The notes below the pieces were generated by a model. It was not told the origin of the DNA. It was given only the letters and a program-made list of their open reading frames with translations, and did not search any database. From Thalassolituus hydrocarboniclasticus (lineage in GTDB: Bacteria; Pseudomonadota; Gammaproteobacteria; Pseudomonadales; Oceanobacteraceae): DNA of 64,000 nucleotides. Below are positions 53,620-62,058 of this stretch, in pieces. A program made the position numbers and the translations under genes. The stretch's first letter is position 1, and each line of letters starts with the position of its first letter. The DNA is taken from assembly GCF_025345565.1 (NCBI RefSeq), contig NZ_CP054475.1:2262448-2326447 (forward strand), written 5' to 3'.

Positions 53620-54084
53620 GTGAAATATCCGCAATTTATTGCCATCGACGGCAGTTCGTTTGAAGAACACGCCCATCCGGTTGCCATTGCCTGGTCGCAG
53701 TCTGACGGCCAGATCAAAACCACTCTGATTCAGCCGGAAGATGATTGGGACGACTGGGATATCAGCCTGCAGGACCTGCACGGCATCAACCCCGACACCC
53801 TGTATCAGCGTGGTGAAACCGCCTGGTCGGTGATGCGTGAGCTGGAACACGATCTGGAACAGCCTTATCTGTTTGCCGACGATCCCGTGCGGGTAACAGA
53901 GCTGCTGGAAAAACTCTATGACGCCTGCAGCCGCGATCTGAGCATTGAAATCAGTGACTGCCGCGACGAATGGCAGGATGCTAACGCACTGGATGAAAAT
54001 GAATTACACCACCTGCCCTGCGACGAGCGGGTTCACCGCATGCTGCTGGCCTGGGCACAGGAACACGCTGCTGCTCGCGAATAA
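53620..54084 (+). CDS. Hypothetical protein, possibly RNase H/exonuclease-like
   Basis: 154 residues, acidic. FIAIDGSSFEEHAHPVAIAWSQSDGQIKTTLIQP followed by DDWDISLQDLHGINPDTLYQRGE is reminiscent of DnaQ-like DEDD exonucleases (strand with Asp, then DLHGI), and LFADDPVRVTELLEKLYDA of the second site. The first motif reads IDGSSFEE rather than DxE, so activity is uncertain. It follows the GGDEF-EAL gene by 33 bp. Confidence 0.55.
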   Translation: MKYPQFIAIDGSSFEEHAHPVAIAWSQSDGQIKTTLIQPEDDWDDWDISLQDLHGINPDTLYQRGETAWSVMRELEHDLEQPYLFADDPVRVTELLEKLYDACSRDLSIEISDCRDEWQDANALDENELHHLPCDERVHRMLLAWAQEHAAARE

Positions 54085-54140
54085 CAAGCCGCGAATAACA
54101 CAAACCGGAAATAACAAACAGAGCACATTGCCAGCGCGGT

Positions 54141-54188
54141 ACTCTCCTGATAAAACCTGATAACAATCAACATTATCAGGAGAGTGTC
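54141..54188 (+). promoter_or_regulatory. 13-bp inverted repeat covering the ribosome site of the P-loop kinase gene
   Basis: ACTCTCCTGATAA (54141-54153) and TTATCAGGAGAGT (54173-54185) pair perfectly with a 19-base loop. The right arm contains AGGAGAG, the ribosome site for the ATG at 54189, so the folded mRNA would hide it. A third CCTGATAA lies in the loop (54156-54163). The repeat may instead be an operator for a DNA-binding protein. Confidence 0.7.
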
Positions 54189-54677
54189 ATGGCGAGCGGA
54201 ATGCTGGTCTTTTTCTGCGGCAAAATGGGGGCGGGAAAATCCACTCTCGCCCGGCAATTGTCACAAGAAAAAAACACCATTCTTATTTCAGAAGATCAGT
54301 GGCTGGCCGCCCTTTACCCACAGCAGATCCATACCATAAAGGATTATCTGCGCTGCTCGTCTCAGTTAAAAAATATCCTGAACGACCATATCAGTCAGCT
54401 GTTAAACAATGGCCTGACACTGATTCTCGATTTTCCCGGCAACACCATTGAGCAGCGCCGCTGGTTTAAACATCTTATTGATAACACTCAGTGCCGGCAC
54501 CGGTTAATTTGCCTGGATCACAGTGACGAACGCTGCCTTAAACAAATAGCCAAACGCCGCAAAGAACAACCGCAACGCGCGGCATTTGATAACGAGGAAA
54601 CCTTCTATCATCTGAGTCAGTATTTTCAGTTACCGACAGAAGATGAAGGTTTTACGGTTGAGTGGCCGGAGGATTAA
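54189..54677 (+). CDS. P-loop kinase-like ATPase (AAA_33 type)
   Basis: 162 residues. Walker A CGKMGAGKSTLARQL near the start, then ISEDQWLAALYP, TLILDFPGNTIEQRRWFKHL and the lid RRKEQPQRAAFDNEETFYHL. The fold is that of small zeta-toxin, chloramphenicol phosphotransferase or gluconate-kinase-like enzymes; the substrate is unknown. It is monocistronic and starts right behind the hairpin above. Confidence 0.8.
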   Translation: MASGMLVFFCGKMGAGKSTLARQLSQEKNTILISEDQWLAALYPQQIHTIKDYLRCSSQLKNILNDHISQLLNNGLTLILDFPGNTIEQRRWFKHLIDNTQCRHRLICLDHSDERCLKQIAKRRKEQPQRAAFDNEETFYHLSQYFQLPTEDEGFTVEWPED

Positions 54678-54684
54678 AACCGGA

Positions 54685-55842
54685 TCAGCGGTCAATCAAG
54701 TCCGGCTCTTTCTGCAAATCGGTAATAACAGCCGCTAAAAAACGACTGGCTTCCCCGCCAGTGACCGCCCGGTGATCAAAGGTCAGTGACAAGGGCAGTA
54801 CCTTACCGGCAAAGAGTTCCCCCATGGCGCACAGCGGTTTTTCCAGCACCCGGCCAGCTCCCAGAATCGCCATGGTCGGAGGAACCACCACCGGGGTGCC
54901 ATAACGTCCGGCGATGGCGCCATAGTTCGATAAGGTAATGGTTGCGCCCTGCATTTCCCGCGGCGGAATGGTGCGGGCGCGGACATCGGCTTTCAGCCGG
55001 TCGAGGCCGGCACGCAGGTCATCGGCGCTGCGATTGGCAACGTCACGCAGTACAGGTACAAACAAGCCCTGCTCAGTATCGACCGCAATGCCCAGATCAA
55101 TCTGACTGATCAGTCGCCGGGTCATCTGCTGATGCTGCTCATCACCGTGAAACCAGCCATTTAAATCCGGTACCGCCGCACAGCCTGCAGCAATAGCCTG
55201 CACCAGCCGGACACTGACGTCCTCAGTGGCTTCCCAGTGCGACACATCGGCTTCATCAAACAGCGTGACGGGCACTACCTGAGCATGAGCCAGCGCCATG
55301 GTACGTGCCATGCTTTTGCGCACACCAGTCAGGCGCTCTCCCTGCCCCAGCTGCTGATCCAGACGCCCGGCTTTTTCCACATCATCGGCCGTAATGCGGC
55401 CATCCGGCCCACTGCCGCTGATCTGCTGAATATCCACATTAAGACGCCGTGCCAGCGCCCGCACACTGGGCGTGACCCGCACCCGCGCGCCGGCATTCAG
55501 GCTGTTGCCCTGGCCAATCACAAAATGATCTTCGCTGCGCTCGCGCGCAACCGGCATTTCGCCGACCACCGAGCCGTTATCTTCACGCCCTGCAGTGTCA
55601 GAGCCTTCATCCTGCACAAACTCAACCAGTGGCTCACCGGTATTGACGGTATCACCGGGTTCACCAAAACAATGGCTGACCACCCCGGCACAGGGGGATG
55701 GCAGTTCAACAATGGCTTTTGCGGTTTCAACCGATAACAACAGCTGGTCAACCGCCACCGTATCACCGGCTTTTACATGCCATTCCACGATGTCGGCATC
55801 GGCCAGCCCTTCACCCAGATCGGGCAAGCGGAAATAACGCAT
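54685..55842 (-). CDS. 2-oxoacid dehydrogenase E2 (dihydrolipoamide acyltransferase)
   Basis: 385 residues from the ATG at 55842; an ATG two codons upstream (55848) is possible. Lipoyl domain with the lysine in SVETAKAIVELPSPCAG, E3-binding domain (VRVTPSVRALARRLNVDIQQISGSGPDGRITADDV), then the catalytic core ending LTFDHRAVTGGEASRFL with the active-site His. Moderately short. Last gene of the E1alpha-E1beta-E2 group. Could serve pyruvate or branched-chain oxoacids; no E3 gene is in the window. Confidence 0.92.
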   Translation of the reverse strand: MRYFRLPDLGEGLADADIVEWHVKAGDTVAVDQLLLSVETAKAIVELPSPCAGVVSHCFGEPGDTVNTGEPLVEFVQDEGSDTAGREDNGSVVGEMPVARERSEDHFVIGQGNSLNAGARVRVTPSVRALARRLNVDIQQISGSGPDGRITADDVEKAGRLDQQLGQGERLTGVRKSMARTMALAHAQVVPVTLFDEADVSHWEATEDVSVRLVQAIAAGCAAVPDLNGWFHGDEQHQQMTRRLISQIDLGIAVDTEQGLFVPVLRDVANRSADDLRAGLDRLKADVRARTIPPREMQGATITLSNYGAIAGRYGTPVVVPPTMAILGAGRVLEKPLCAMGELFAGKVLPLSLTFDHRAVTGGEASRFLAAVITDLQKEPDLIDR

Positions 55843-55884
55843 AAACACTCCTGAGGTATCAGGCTTTTGATTTTTATGTCTGCT

Positions 55885-56922
55885 TTAACGGTAGCTCATG
55901 CATTGGTTAACGGCGGCCACCATGTCGGCCACCTGTGGCAGATACAGCTGCTCCTGGCGGAAATACGGCATTGGCGTATCAAAACCTGTCACCCGGATCA
56001 CCGGAGCCTGCAATAGGTCGAGGCTCTGCTCGCTCAGGCGGGCGGAAATATCCGCGCCGATACCGCCACTGCGCGCGGCCTCATGCACAATCACACAACG
56101 GCCGGTCTTTTCGACCGAGGCGCGGATGCTGTCCATATCCAGCGGACTGACCGTCGCCACATCCACAACTTCGGCGCTGATGCCCTGCTGTTCCAGCGCC
56201 TGCGCCGCCTCCAGAGTTTCCTGAATGCAGGCCCCCCAGCTGACCAGTGTGATATCACTGCCCTCACGCAGAATAAAAACCTTGTCCAGCGGCAGACGCG
56301 CACCGTCATCCACCAGCGGTTGCTTCAGCGCACGGTACAGGCGCTTGGGCTCAAGAAAGAGCACCGGGTCCGGGTCATCAATCGCACTCAGCAACAGACC
56401 ATAGGCACGCCGTGGCGAAGATGGAATCACCACCCGGATACCGGGGATATGGGCAAATAATGCCTCTGTACTTTCGGAATGATGCTCGGGCGCATGAATG
56501 CCGCCGCCAAAAGGAGCCCGCACCACCAGCGGGCAATGTAACCGTCCGCGGGTGCGGTTACGCAGCCGCGCGGCATGGGTCACCAGCTGTTCCATGGCCG
56601 GGAAAATAAAGCCCATAAACTGAATTTCGGCGACCGGTTTCAGTCCCTGACTGGCCATGCCGATCGCCGTACCGGCAATCAGTGTTTCTGCCAGCGGCGT
56701 ATCCATTACCCGCTCGCGGCCAAAGCGATCCTGCAGCCCTTGTGTGGCGCGGAACACACCGCCATTGCGGCCGATATCTTCGCCCAGAAGCACGACGTTC
56801 GGGTCTTCACTCAGCGCCCGTGCCAACGCCAGGTTGACCGCTTCGACCAGAGTCAGATCACGCTGAGTCAGATCACGGGATGCAGATGCACTGCTGAATG
56901 AGTCTGTTGTTTGATTGACCAT
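55885..56922 (-). CDS. 2-oxoacid dehydrogenase E1 beta subunit
   Basis: 345 residues. LTLVEAVNLALARALSEDPNVVLLGEDIGRNGGVFRAT, RVMDTPLAETLIAGTAIGMA, VRAPFGGGIHAPEHHSESTEALFAHIPGIRVVIPSSPRRAYGLL and the transketolase C-terminal domain. Pairs with the E1alpha to bind thiamine diphosphate. The start lies one base after the E1alpha stop. Confidence 0.93.
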   Translation of the reverse strand: MVNQTTDSFSSASASRDLTQRDLTLVEAVNLALARALSEDPNVVLLGEDIGRNGGVFRATQGLQDRFGRERVMDTPLAETLIAGTAIGMASQGLKPVAEIQFMGFIFPAMEQLVTHAARLRNRTRGRLHCPLVVRAPFGGGIHAPEHHSESTEALFAHIPGIRVVIPSSPRRAYGLLLSAIDDPDPVLFLEPKRLYRALKQPLVDDGARLPLDKVFILREGSDITLVSWGACIQETLEAAQALEQQGISAEVVDVATVSPLDMDSIRASVEKTGRCVIVHEAARSGGIGADISARLSEQSLDLLQAPVIRVTGFDTPMPYFRQEQLYLPQVADMVAAVNQCMSYR

Positions 56923-56923
56923 G

Positions 56924-58003
56924 TCACACCTCCCGTGCCGTCATTCGTGCTGCAAACAGATCAAGCTGCTCATCCAGTGCAGGTGGCCATTCGGCGTACA
57001 GATGGTCGAACATGGCCTCTGCTGCCTGCGCTGGTGTTGCCAGATACTGCTCAACGGCCTTGCTGACGACCGTATGGCAGTGATCCTGCCAGCGTGCATC
57101 CATGGCTTCGTTCCAGGCGCCCTGCGTTGTCAGGAACTGGCATAAACGCCGGACCGGCTCCCGCTCCCAGGCGGCTTTGACTTCATCATCGGTACGGTAG
57201 CGGCTGGCATCATCGGCGGTGGTGTGGTCGCCCAGACGGTAGCTTACCGCTTCGATCAGCGTCGGCCCTTTACGGTGCCGTGCCCGCTCCAGTGCATCGC
57301 CGACCACATCCAGCATGGCGATCATATCGTTACCATCCACCTGCACGCTGTGTATTCCCGCACCCCAGCCTTTTTGTGCCAGTGTCGGAGCGCCACACTG
57401 CGCGGCACGCGGCACCGAAATGGCCCACTGATTATTGTTAATGACAAACACCACCGGCAGATGCCAGGTACCGGCTAGGTTCAGTGCTTCGAGGAAATCA
57501 CCTTTAGAGGTTGCGCCATCGCCCAGGGTGCAGAGTACGGCCTGTGGCTGTTTACGGAACTTCAGTGCAGCCGCAGCCCCCACGGCATGACCACACTGGC
57601 TGGCAATCGGCACACAAACCGGTAAATCCTGTGCCGGGCCGGCATGACTGCCACGCTCATCGCCCCCCCAGTACAGCAACAGATCGTGCATGGCCGCGCC
57701 ACGGATAAGCTGCGTGGCATGATCACGGTAGTAAGGAACAAAAATATCCTGCTCTTCCAGCGCCAGACCACAGGCAACGCCAATGGCCTCCTGCCCGACA
57801 GAAGATGGAAAAGTGCCAAGCTGACCCGTGCGCTGCAGAGCAACCGCCTTCTGATCGAACATCCGCGTCAGCATCATCCACTCATAGGCACGCAGCAAAG
57901 GCTCAGGCTCATGGGCCCAGAGCGGAACTTCCCGCACCGGCACACCATCTTCGCCAAGATACTGCACCATGGCTGCAGCATGAACTCCGGGAACATTACC
58001 CAT
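56924..58003 (-). CDS. 2-oxoacid dehydrogenase E1 alpha subunit (thiamine diphosphate)
   Basis: 359 residues from ATG 58003, with GGAGGGATATGTT in front; a longer open frame to 58135 is not needed. ThDP motif CTLGDGATSKGDFLEALNLAGTWHLPVVFVINNNQWAI (GDG...NN), the family start LLRAYEWMMLTRMFDQKAVALQRTGQLGTFPSSVGQEAIGVAC and phosphorylation-loop region YRLGDHTTADDASRYR. First gene of the operon. The similarity is to Gram-positive-type PdhA and BkdA; which substrate is used cannot be decided. Confidence 0.9.
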   Translation of the reverse strand: MGNVPGVHAAAMVQYLGEDGVPVREVPLWAHEPEPLLRAYEWMMLTRMFDQKAVALQRTGQLGTFPSSVGQEAIGVACGLALEEQDIFVPYYRDHATQLIRGAAMHDLLLYWGGDERGSHAGPAQDLPVCVPIASQCGHAVGAAAALKFRKQPQAVLCTLGDGATSKGDFLEALNLAGTWHLPVVFVINNNQWAISVPRAAQCGAPTLAQKGWGAGIHSVQVDGNDMIAMLDVVGDALERARHRKGPTLIEAVSYRLGDHTTADDASRYRTDDEVKAAWEREPVRRLCQFLTTQGAWNEAMDARWQDHCHTVVSKAVEQYLATPAQAAEAMFDHLYAEWPPALDEQLDLFAARMTAREV

Positions 58004-58211
58004 AACATATCCCTCCTTCAGTACCAGCACCACAAGCAACATTGCTGGTGGCACAGATAAGCGCAGCCGCCCGGTTGCCCGGCCAGCCAAACAAATAAAG
58101 ACAGGAAAAAATACAGAACAGAAGCCGCCTGCCATCGGCTGCGGCGTGGTGATTCATACAGCCGGTAAGACTCCGTCTGGCGACAGACCGGTAAATCAAT
58201 TGCAAGCTCAT
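57996..58211 (-). other. Possible leader ORF overlapping the E1alpha start
   Basis: 71 codons with GGAGGTGC at a proper distance before the ATG at 58211. Its stop overlaps the E1alpha start (ATGGGTAA). Cys-rich and partly hydrophobic (RLLFCIFSCLYLFGW), not similar to anything I know. It could couple translation or be a chance frame. Confidence 0.25.
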
Positions 58212-58487
58212 CCTGCACCTCCGGCTTTTGGCCTGAGTCCGCCTGACCGGCGGCTACCTGAACAGGTACACCTGTCCTGCTTTTGGCAGAACAGACACAG
58301 TTAATGTGTAGCCGAAAAAAGATCAGGCAGAAAGGTGAAAGAGCACTTTGAGCTAAACAATACGATGGCAAATAGTGTGATCGAATATAAGACGATCTGC
58401 TCTGCGGCGTATTCCGTGCTTACAGCCATAGCCGTCAGCCGATGAAACCATTAGAGTACGCGCTTATTTTTTCTGGCAATTACACCC
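58004..58487. other. Long intergenic region before the E1alpha operon and yaeQ
   Basis: 484 bp without a clear gene. It contains the promoters of the leftward dehydrogenase operon and the rightward yaeQ, a possible 71-codon leader ORF (57996-58211), and no strong hairpin with T run. Nothing matches a known riboswitch by eye. Confidence 0.5.
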
Positions 58488-59036
58488 ATGGCGCTGAAAG
58501 CAACCATTTATAAAGCCGAACTGAATGTGTCCGATATGGACCGCAATCATTACCAGACTTACAACCTGACCATTGCCCAGCATCCGTCAGAAACCACCGA
58601 GCGGATGATGGTACGTCTTGCCGCTTTTGCCCTGAACGCCGGTGAACAGCTGGAGTTTACCAAAGGCCTCAGTACCGATGACGAACCGGATTTATGGGCG
58701 CATTCCCTGAGTGATGAAATAGATCTGTGGATTGAACTCGGCCAGCCCGACGAAAAACGCATCCGCAAAGCCTGTAACCGTGCAAAACAGGTCATTATTT
58801 ACGGCTACCACGGACGTGCCGCGCAATTATGGTGGCAACAGATCGAAAACAGCTGCCGGCGTTTCAATAATCTTCAGGTGGTGGATTTTGATGCGGCCGC
58901 CATCGAACAACTGCAGCAATTAACAAGCCGCACCATGCGTCTGCAGGCCAGCATTCAGGATGGCATGCTGTGGCTGGGTGACAGCAGCCAGACCATAGAA
59001 ATCGGTATGATGGTGTTACAGGAAAGCAGCCGCTGA
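58488..59036 (+). CDS. yaeQ: YaeQ family protein
   Basis: 182 residues. MALKATIYKAELNVSDMDRNHYQTYNLTIAQHPSETTERMMVRLAAFALNA, then LWAHSLSDEIDLWIELGQPDEKRIRKACNRA and VIIYGYHGRAAQLWW: the standard YaeQ blocks. The fold is PD-(D/E)XK nuclease-like with D-E-Q-K positions kept; function not proven. Its stop abuts the stop of the convergent next gene. Confidence 0.93.
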   Translation: MALKATIYKAELNVSDMDRNHYQTYNLTIAQHPSETTERMMVRLAAFALNAGEQLEFTKGLSTDDEPDLWAHSLSDEIDLWIELGQPDEKRIRKACNRAKQVIIYGYHGRAAQLWWQQIENSCRRFNNLQVVDFDAAAIEQLQQLTSRTMRLQASIQDGMLWLGDSSQTIEIGMMVLQESSR

Positions 59037-59783
59037 TCAGCGCGTCTGACTCAGCAATTGCGCCAGGCGACCATCACTGGCCATACGTTGCAGAACATGA
59101 TCGAAACGCTGGCGCAGCTCTGCTCCCCGCTCTGTAGGCTGAAAAGCAAAGAATACCGGATGAGAACTCAGCGGCTTTTCAGCATCGTAATGCAGCAGGT
59201 GGCTCGCCTGCAGTTCGTGGATGGCCCGCAAGGCTGATTGCTCATCGCTAATAAATACATCAATGCGGCCTGCCAACAATTTTTTAATATTTTGCGGATC
59301 GGTCAGAGTGCTGTGATACGTTGCCCCCGGCACCGACAATACATCACTGGAATAGCTGAAACCTGAGGTGTAACCGATACGTTTGCCGGCCATATCCTCA
59401 ACGTCTCTGATCTTTGGCTCCAGCGCGCGGGTAAAAGCAAAAACACGCTTACTGTACACCGCCGTTGTTGCCAGATATGGCGAGTTCATCGACAGATCAA
59501 TGGCCGGAAAAATAACATCCAGATTTTGCTCAGCAAAAACCTCACGCACTCTGCGTGTCGGAAAAAGGTTAACCTCCAACCTCTCGCCGGCTTCAGCCGC
59601 GACCGTTTCTGCCAGGTGGATAAACATTCCCTGATTGGCGGACTCCACCATCAGCGGAATAGTAAAAGTCCCCATTCGTACAGGCTCAGCCTGTAATGGC
59701 AGGCTGAGTGATAAAGCCAGCATGATTACCGGCACGGAACGGAAGCATTTTTGTACGCTGTTAATCATCCTGTTTTTCCGCAC
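59037..59783 (-). CDS. Periplasmic solute-binding protein (SBP_bac_3 type), copy 2
   Basis: 248 residues. Signal peptide MRKNRMINSVQKCFRSVPVIMLALSLSLPLQA; bilobal binding protein of the amino-acid type: MGTFTIPLMVESANQGMFIHLAETVAAEAGERLEV, VFPAIDLSMNSPYLATTAVYSKRVFAFT and RKIGYTSG-like GKRIGYTSGFSYSS. No permease genes adjoin, so it may be a chemoreceptor partner or a stand-alone sensor. It is a paralogue of the neighbouring gene and overlaps it by 23 bp. Confidence 0.85.
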   Translation of the reverse strand: MRKNRMINSVQKCFRSVPVIMLALSLSLPLQAEPVRMGTFTIPLMVESANQGMFIHLAETVAAEAGERLEVNLFPTRRVREVFAEQNLDVIFPAIDLSMNSPYLATTAVYSKRVFAFTRALEPKIRDVEDMAGKRIGYTSGFSYSSDVLSVPGATYHSTLTDPQNIKKLLAGRIDVFISDEQSALRAIHELQASHLLHYDAEKPLSSHPVFFAFQPTERGAELRQRFDHVLQRMASDGRLAQLLSQTR

Positions 59784-60498
59784 TGATCTGGCGCTTCATA
59801 AGCTTTGCCAGAGCACCTGATTTCTGCAGCCGGGACAGGGCCTGATTAATCTGATGTGCCAGCGCTTGTCCGTTCTGACCTGTACGGAATGCATAAAACA
59901 CATCCTGCCGGCTTAATGGCTGCAGCGGATTATAGTGCACACGGTCGCTGGCATCCGCCTGCTCCAGAGCGCGCAGCCCGGAATATTGCTCAACCACAAA
60001 AACATCAATGCGGCCGGCGAGCAGCATTTGCACATTCTGCAGATCAGTATTGGCCATCATTGGCTGAATATCACGGTTTCCGGTCAATAAACGGGAATAT
60101 GGGTAGCCAGAAGTAATACCCACACGTTTATTTCTTAATTGCTCAACAGAAGTAAGCAGAGGCTGTTCTTTCAGGGTAAAGGCAAAATCATCTTTGCTGT
60201 AAATACTGAGACTGCGCTCATAGGGCACCGGCATACTGACATCGATGGCCGGAAAAAGGCCGTCCAGATTTCCCTGTTCAAACTCAGATAAAGCGCGTTT
60301 TGCCGGAAACAGTACGATGCGAACATCCAGTCCCGCTTCGGCGGCCAGTGCCTTGGTCAGCCGGATAAAGATCCCCTGCTGTTCAGACTCCACCATCAAT
60401 GGGATCGGATAGGTACCGAATATCAGTGATTGCGCCGAAGCAACCGCTGAGCACAGCAGAGAGATACCGAGAGCAATCAATAACCGGCCTGTACGCAT
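59761..60498 (-). CDS. Periplasmic solute-binding protein (SBP_bac_3 type), copy 1
   Basis: 245 residues from ATG 60498, where the signal peptide MRTGRLLIALGISLLCSAVASA begins; the longer frame to 60636 has no similarity. IFGTYPIPLMVESEQQGIFIRLTKALAAEAGLDV, LFPAIDVSMPVPYERSLSIYSKDDFAF, RNKRVGITSGYPYS and MLLAGRIDVFVVEQYSGLRAL parallel those of the second copy. A tandem duplication. Ligand unknown. Confidence 0.85.
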   Translation of the reverse strand: MRTGRLLIALGISLLCSAVASAQSLIFGTYPIPLMVESEQQGIFIRLTKALAAEAGLDVRIVLFPAKRALSEFEQGNLDGLFPAIDVSMPVPYERSLSIYSKDDFAFTLKEQPLLTSVEQLRNKRVGITSGYPYSRLLTGNRDIQPMMANTDLQNVQMLLAGRIDVFVVEQYSGLRALEQADASDRVHYNPLQPLSRQDVFYAFRTGQNGQALAHQINQALSRLQKSGALAKLMKRQISAEKQDD

Positions 60499-60553
60499 AA
60501 CCTGCCTGCTGAAATAGTCAGAAGCCCATGCTACATCAGAATCCGCGGGGTTA

Positions 60554-61396
60554 CTAACGCCCCGCAGGCATACAGCAGCGCTTATATTTTTTACCGCTGC
60601 CACAGGGGCATGGGCTGTTTTTAAAGGGTGCGGCATCGTGTTTAAGGTCGGCCAGATTCTGCTGATAAAACCTGCTCAGATAATCATAAAGCTGCGGGTG
60701 CTTTTTTTTCAGCAATTTGGGGCGTTCAAAAAAGTATTCTGACGCCACAGCAAAGAACTCGACCTGATTGGTCGCACCGTATTCAGGAATACCGGTTTTA
60801 TCCATCTCCATGGTGGCGATTTTTTGCTGTACCAGGCTGAACCAGGCGTCACTGGTACGATAACTTTCCAGTCGCTCCGGAAATCCATCCAGCGCACCAT
60901 CCGCCATATCCACCAGATGGACAAATTCATGAATACCGACATTATGCTTGTCTTTCTGATTGGCAAAACCGGCATGAAGGTCGGGTTTGCTCAGCGCCAC
61001 TTTTCCCGCCATCGGACCGGTTCCGACCATTCCGGTAATACTGGAGTCGGGCATACCACACTGAAACTGAGCATTAAAAGCGGCTGGCAGCAGAAACACC
61101 GCACGCACATTAAAATAATGCCAATCCGGAAACCCCCAGACCGGAATCACCGCACTGGCGGCGACCAGCAGCCGATCGGCATCGGTGACATCAACATCGA
61201 CACCACCTTCAACCGCCGTGGTCGCCAGAAACAACAGGCAACGACGCTCAAATTCACGCCGCTGCTCCGCACTCAGATGCCGGTAAAAATCTACATGAGC
61301 CAATAAATAATCGGACCATTCTGCCTGCCAGGCCGGCAATTCTGACACTTCCGGTTTAGCCCAGCTTGCCAGCTTATTTAACAGCCACTGCCACAT
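60554..61396 (-). CDS. M90 family zinc peptidase (MtfA-like) with C-terminal SEC-C motif
   Basis: 280 residues. The peptidase core has VGIHEFVHLVDMADGALDGFP (HExxH then Glu/Asp ligands), SAVIPVWGFPDWHYFNVRAVFLLP and VEFFAVASEYFFERPKLLKKKHPQLYDYLSRFYQQ. The C-terminus is SPCPCGSGKKYKRCC, a SEC-C zinc finger. In E. coli MtfA controls the glucose PTS repressor Mlc; the SEC-C tail is not part of E. coli MtfA. Cytoplasmic. Confidence 0.9.
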   Translation of the reverse strand: MWQWLLNKLASWAKPEVSELPAWQAEWSDYLLAHVDFYRHLSAEQRREFERRCLLFLATTAVEGGVDVDVTDADRLLVAASAVIPVWGFPDWHYFNVRAVFLLPAAFNAQFQCGMPDSSITGMVGTGPMAGKVALSKPDLHAGFANQKDKHNVGIHEFVHLVDMADGALDGFPERLESYRTSDAWFSLVQQKIATMEMDKTGIPEYGATNQVEFFAVASEYFFERPKLLKKKHPQLYDYLSRFYQQNLADLKHDAAPFKNSPCPCGSGKKYKRCCMPAGR

Positions 61397-61416
61397 TGTG
61401 TATTTATCCCTGTTAT

Positions 61417-62052
61417 TCAGAACATATATCCGAGTCGTAATGTTGATACTGCCATATTCGGATACCAGGTCAGAACGTCTTCAGCCTGACGTACATTATC
61501 GCGCTGCTCTTCTTCCGCCAGCTCAGCCGAAGAACGGGTAACCTCACCGGACACCGGCACCACCAGAGTCAGCCAGTCGACCGCCAGCGTCCATGGCCCC
61601 TGCTGCCAGTGATTGGCAATACTGAACTGTGCCATATGGGTGTAAGCCTCACTGCGTACCCCCTGCTCAGTCAGCGGAAAGCCATAGACATCGGGATCGA
61701 GATAGACTTCATTGGTGCGGTACACATAACCGCCACTGAGGTTAAAACTGTTGCCAAAAAAGCGGCGTACTAACAAACCCGCATGGCGCTCTTTAAATCC
61801 GGCCAGTTTTAACTTAGAAAAATTCACCTCGAAGCCGCTGTTCATATAGGACAGTCCCAACTGCCACTGGTCGCTGAGGTTCAGATTCAGCGCCACGCCT
61901 TTAGCGGCAGGAAATGGCAGGGAAAGCAGAGAAAACGCAGCGTCGATGCCAACATGGTGATTGGCCCGGAATTCCCGTGAGGTTTCGGCCTGCAAGGCCG
62001 TGGCCAGAGTCAGCAGCACACTGCACAGTGCTATATGAAGTCCTTTTCTCAT
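61417..62052 (-). CDS. Outer-membrane-like hypothetical protein
   Basis: 211 residues. Signal peptide MRKGLHIALCSVLLTLATALQA; amphipathic strands (LNLNLSDQWQLGLSYMNSGFEVNFSKLKL, RRFFGNSFNLSGGYVYRTNEVYLD, LAVDWLTLVVPV) and a C-terminal strand ending LRLGYMF, the beta-barrel end signature. No family recognised. In line with the FKBP gene upstream, separated by six bases. Confidence 0.75.
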   Translation of the reverse strand: MRKGLHIALCSVLLTLATALQAETSREFRANHHVGIDAAFSLLSLPFPAAKGVALNLNLSDQWQLGLSYMNSGFEVNFSKLKLAGFKERHAGLLVRRFFGNSFNLSGGYVYRTNEVYLDPDVYGFPLTEQGVRSEAYTHMAQFSIANHWQQGPWTLAVDWLTLVVPVSGEVTRSSAELAEEEQRDNVRQAEDVLTWYPNMAVSTLRLGYMF

Positions 62053-62058
62053 CAGCTT

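Noticed and set aside
58018-58371. 117-codon minus-strand frame in the E1alpha upstream region
   Set aside because: No ribosome site and no family pattern; the shorter leader frame (57996-58211) has better start signals but is itself uncertain.
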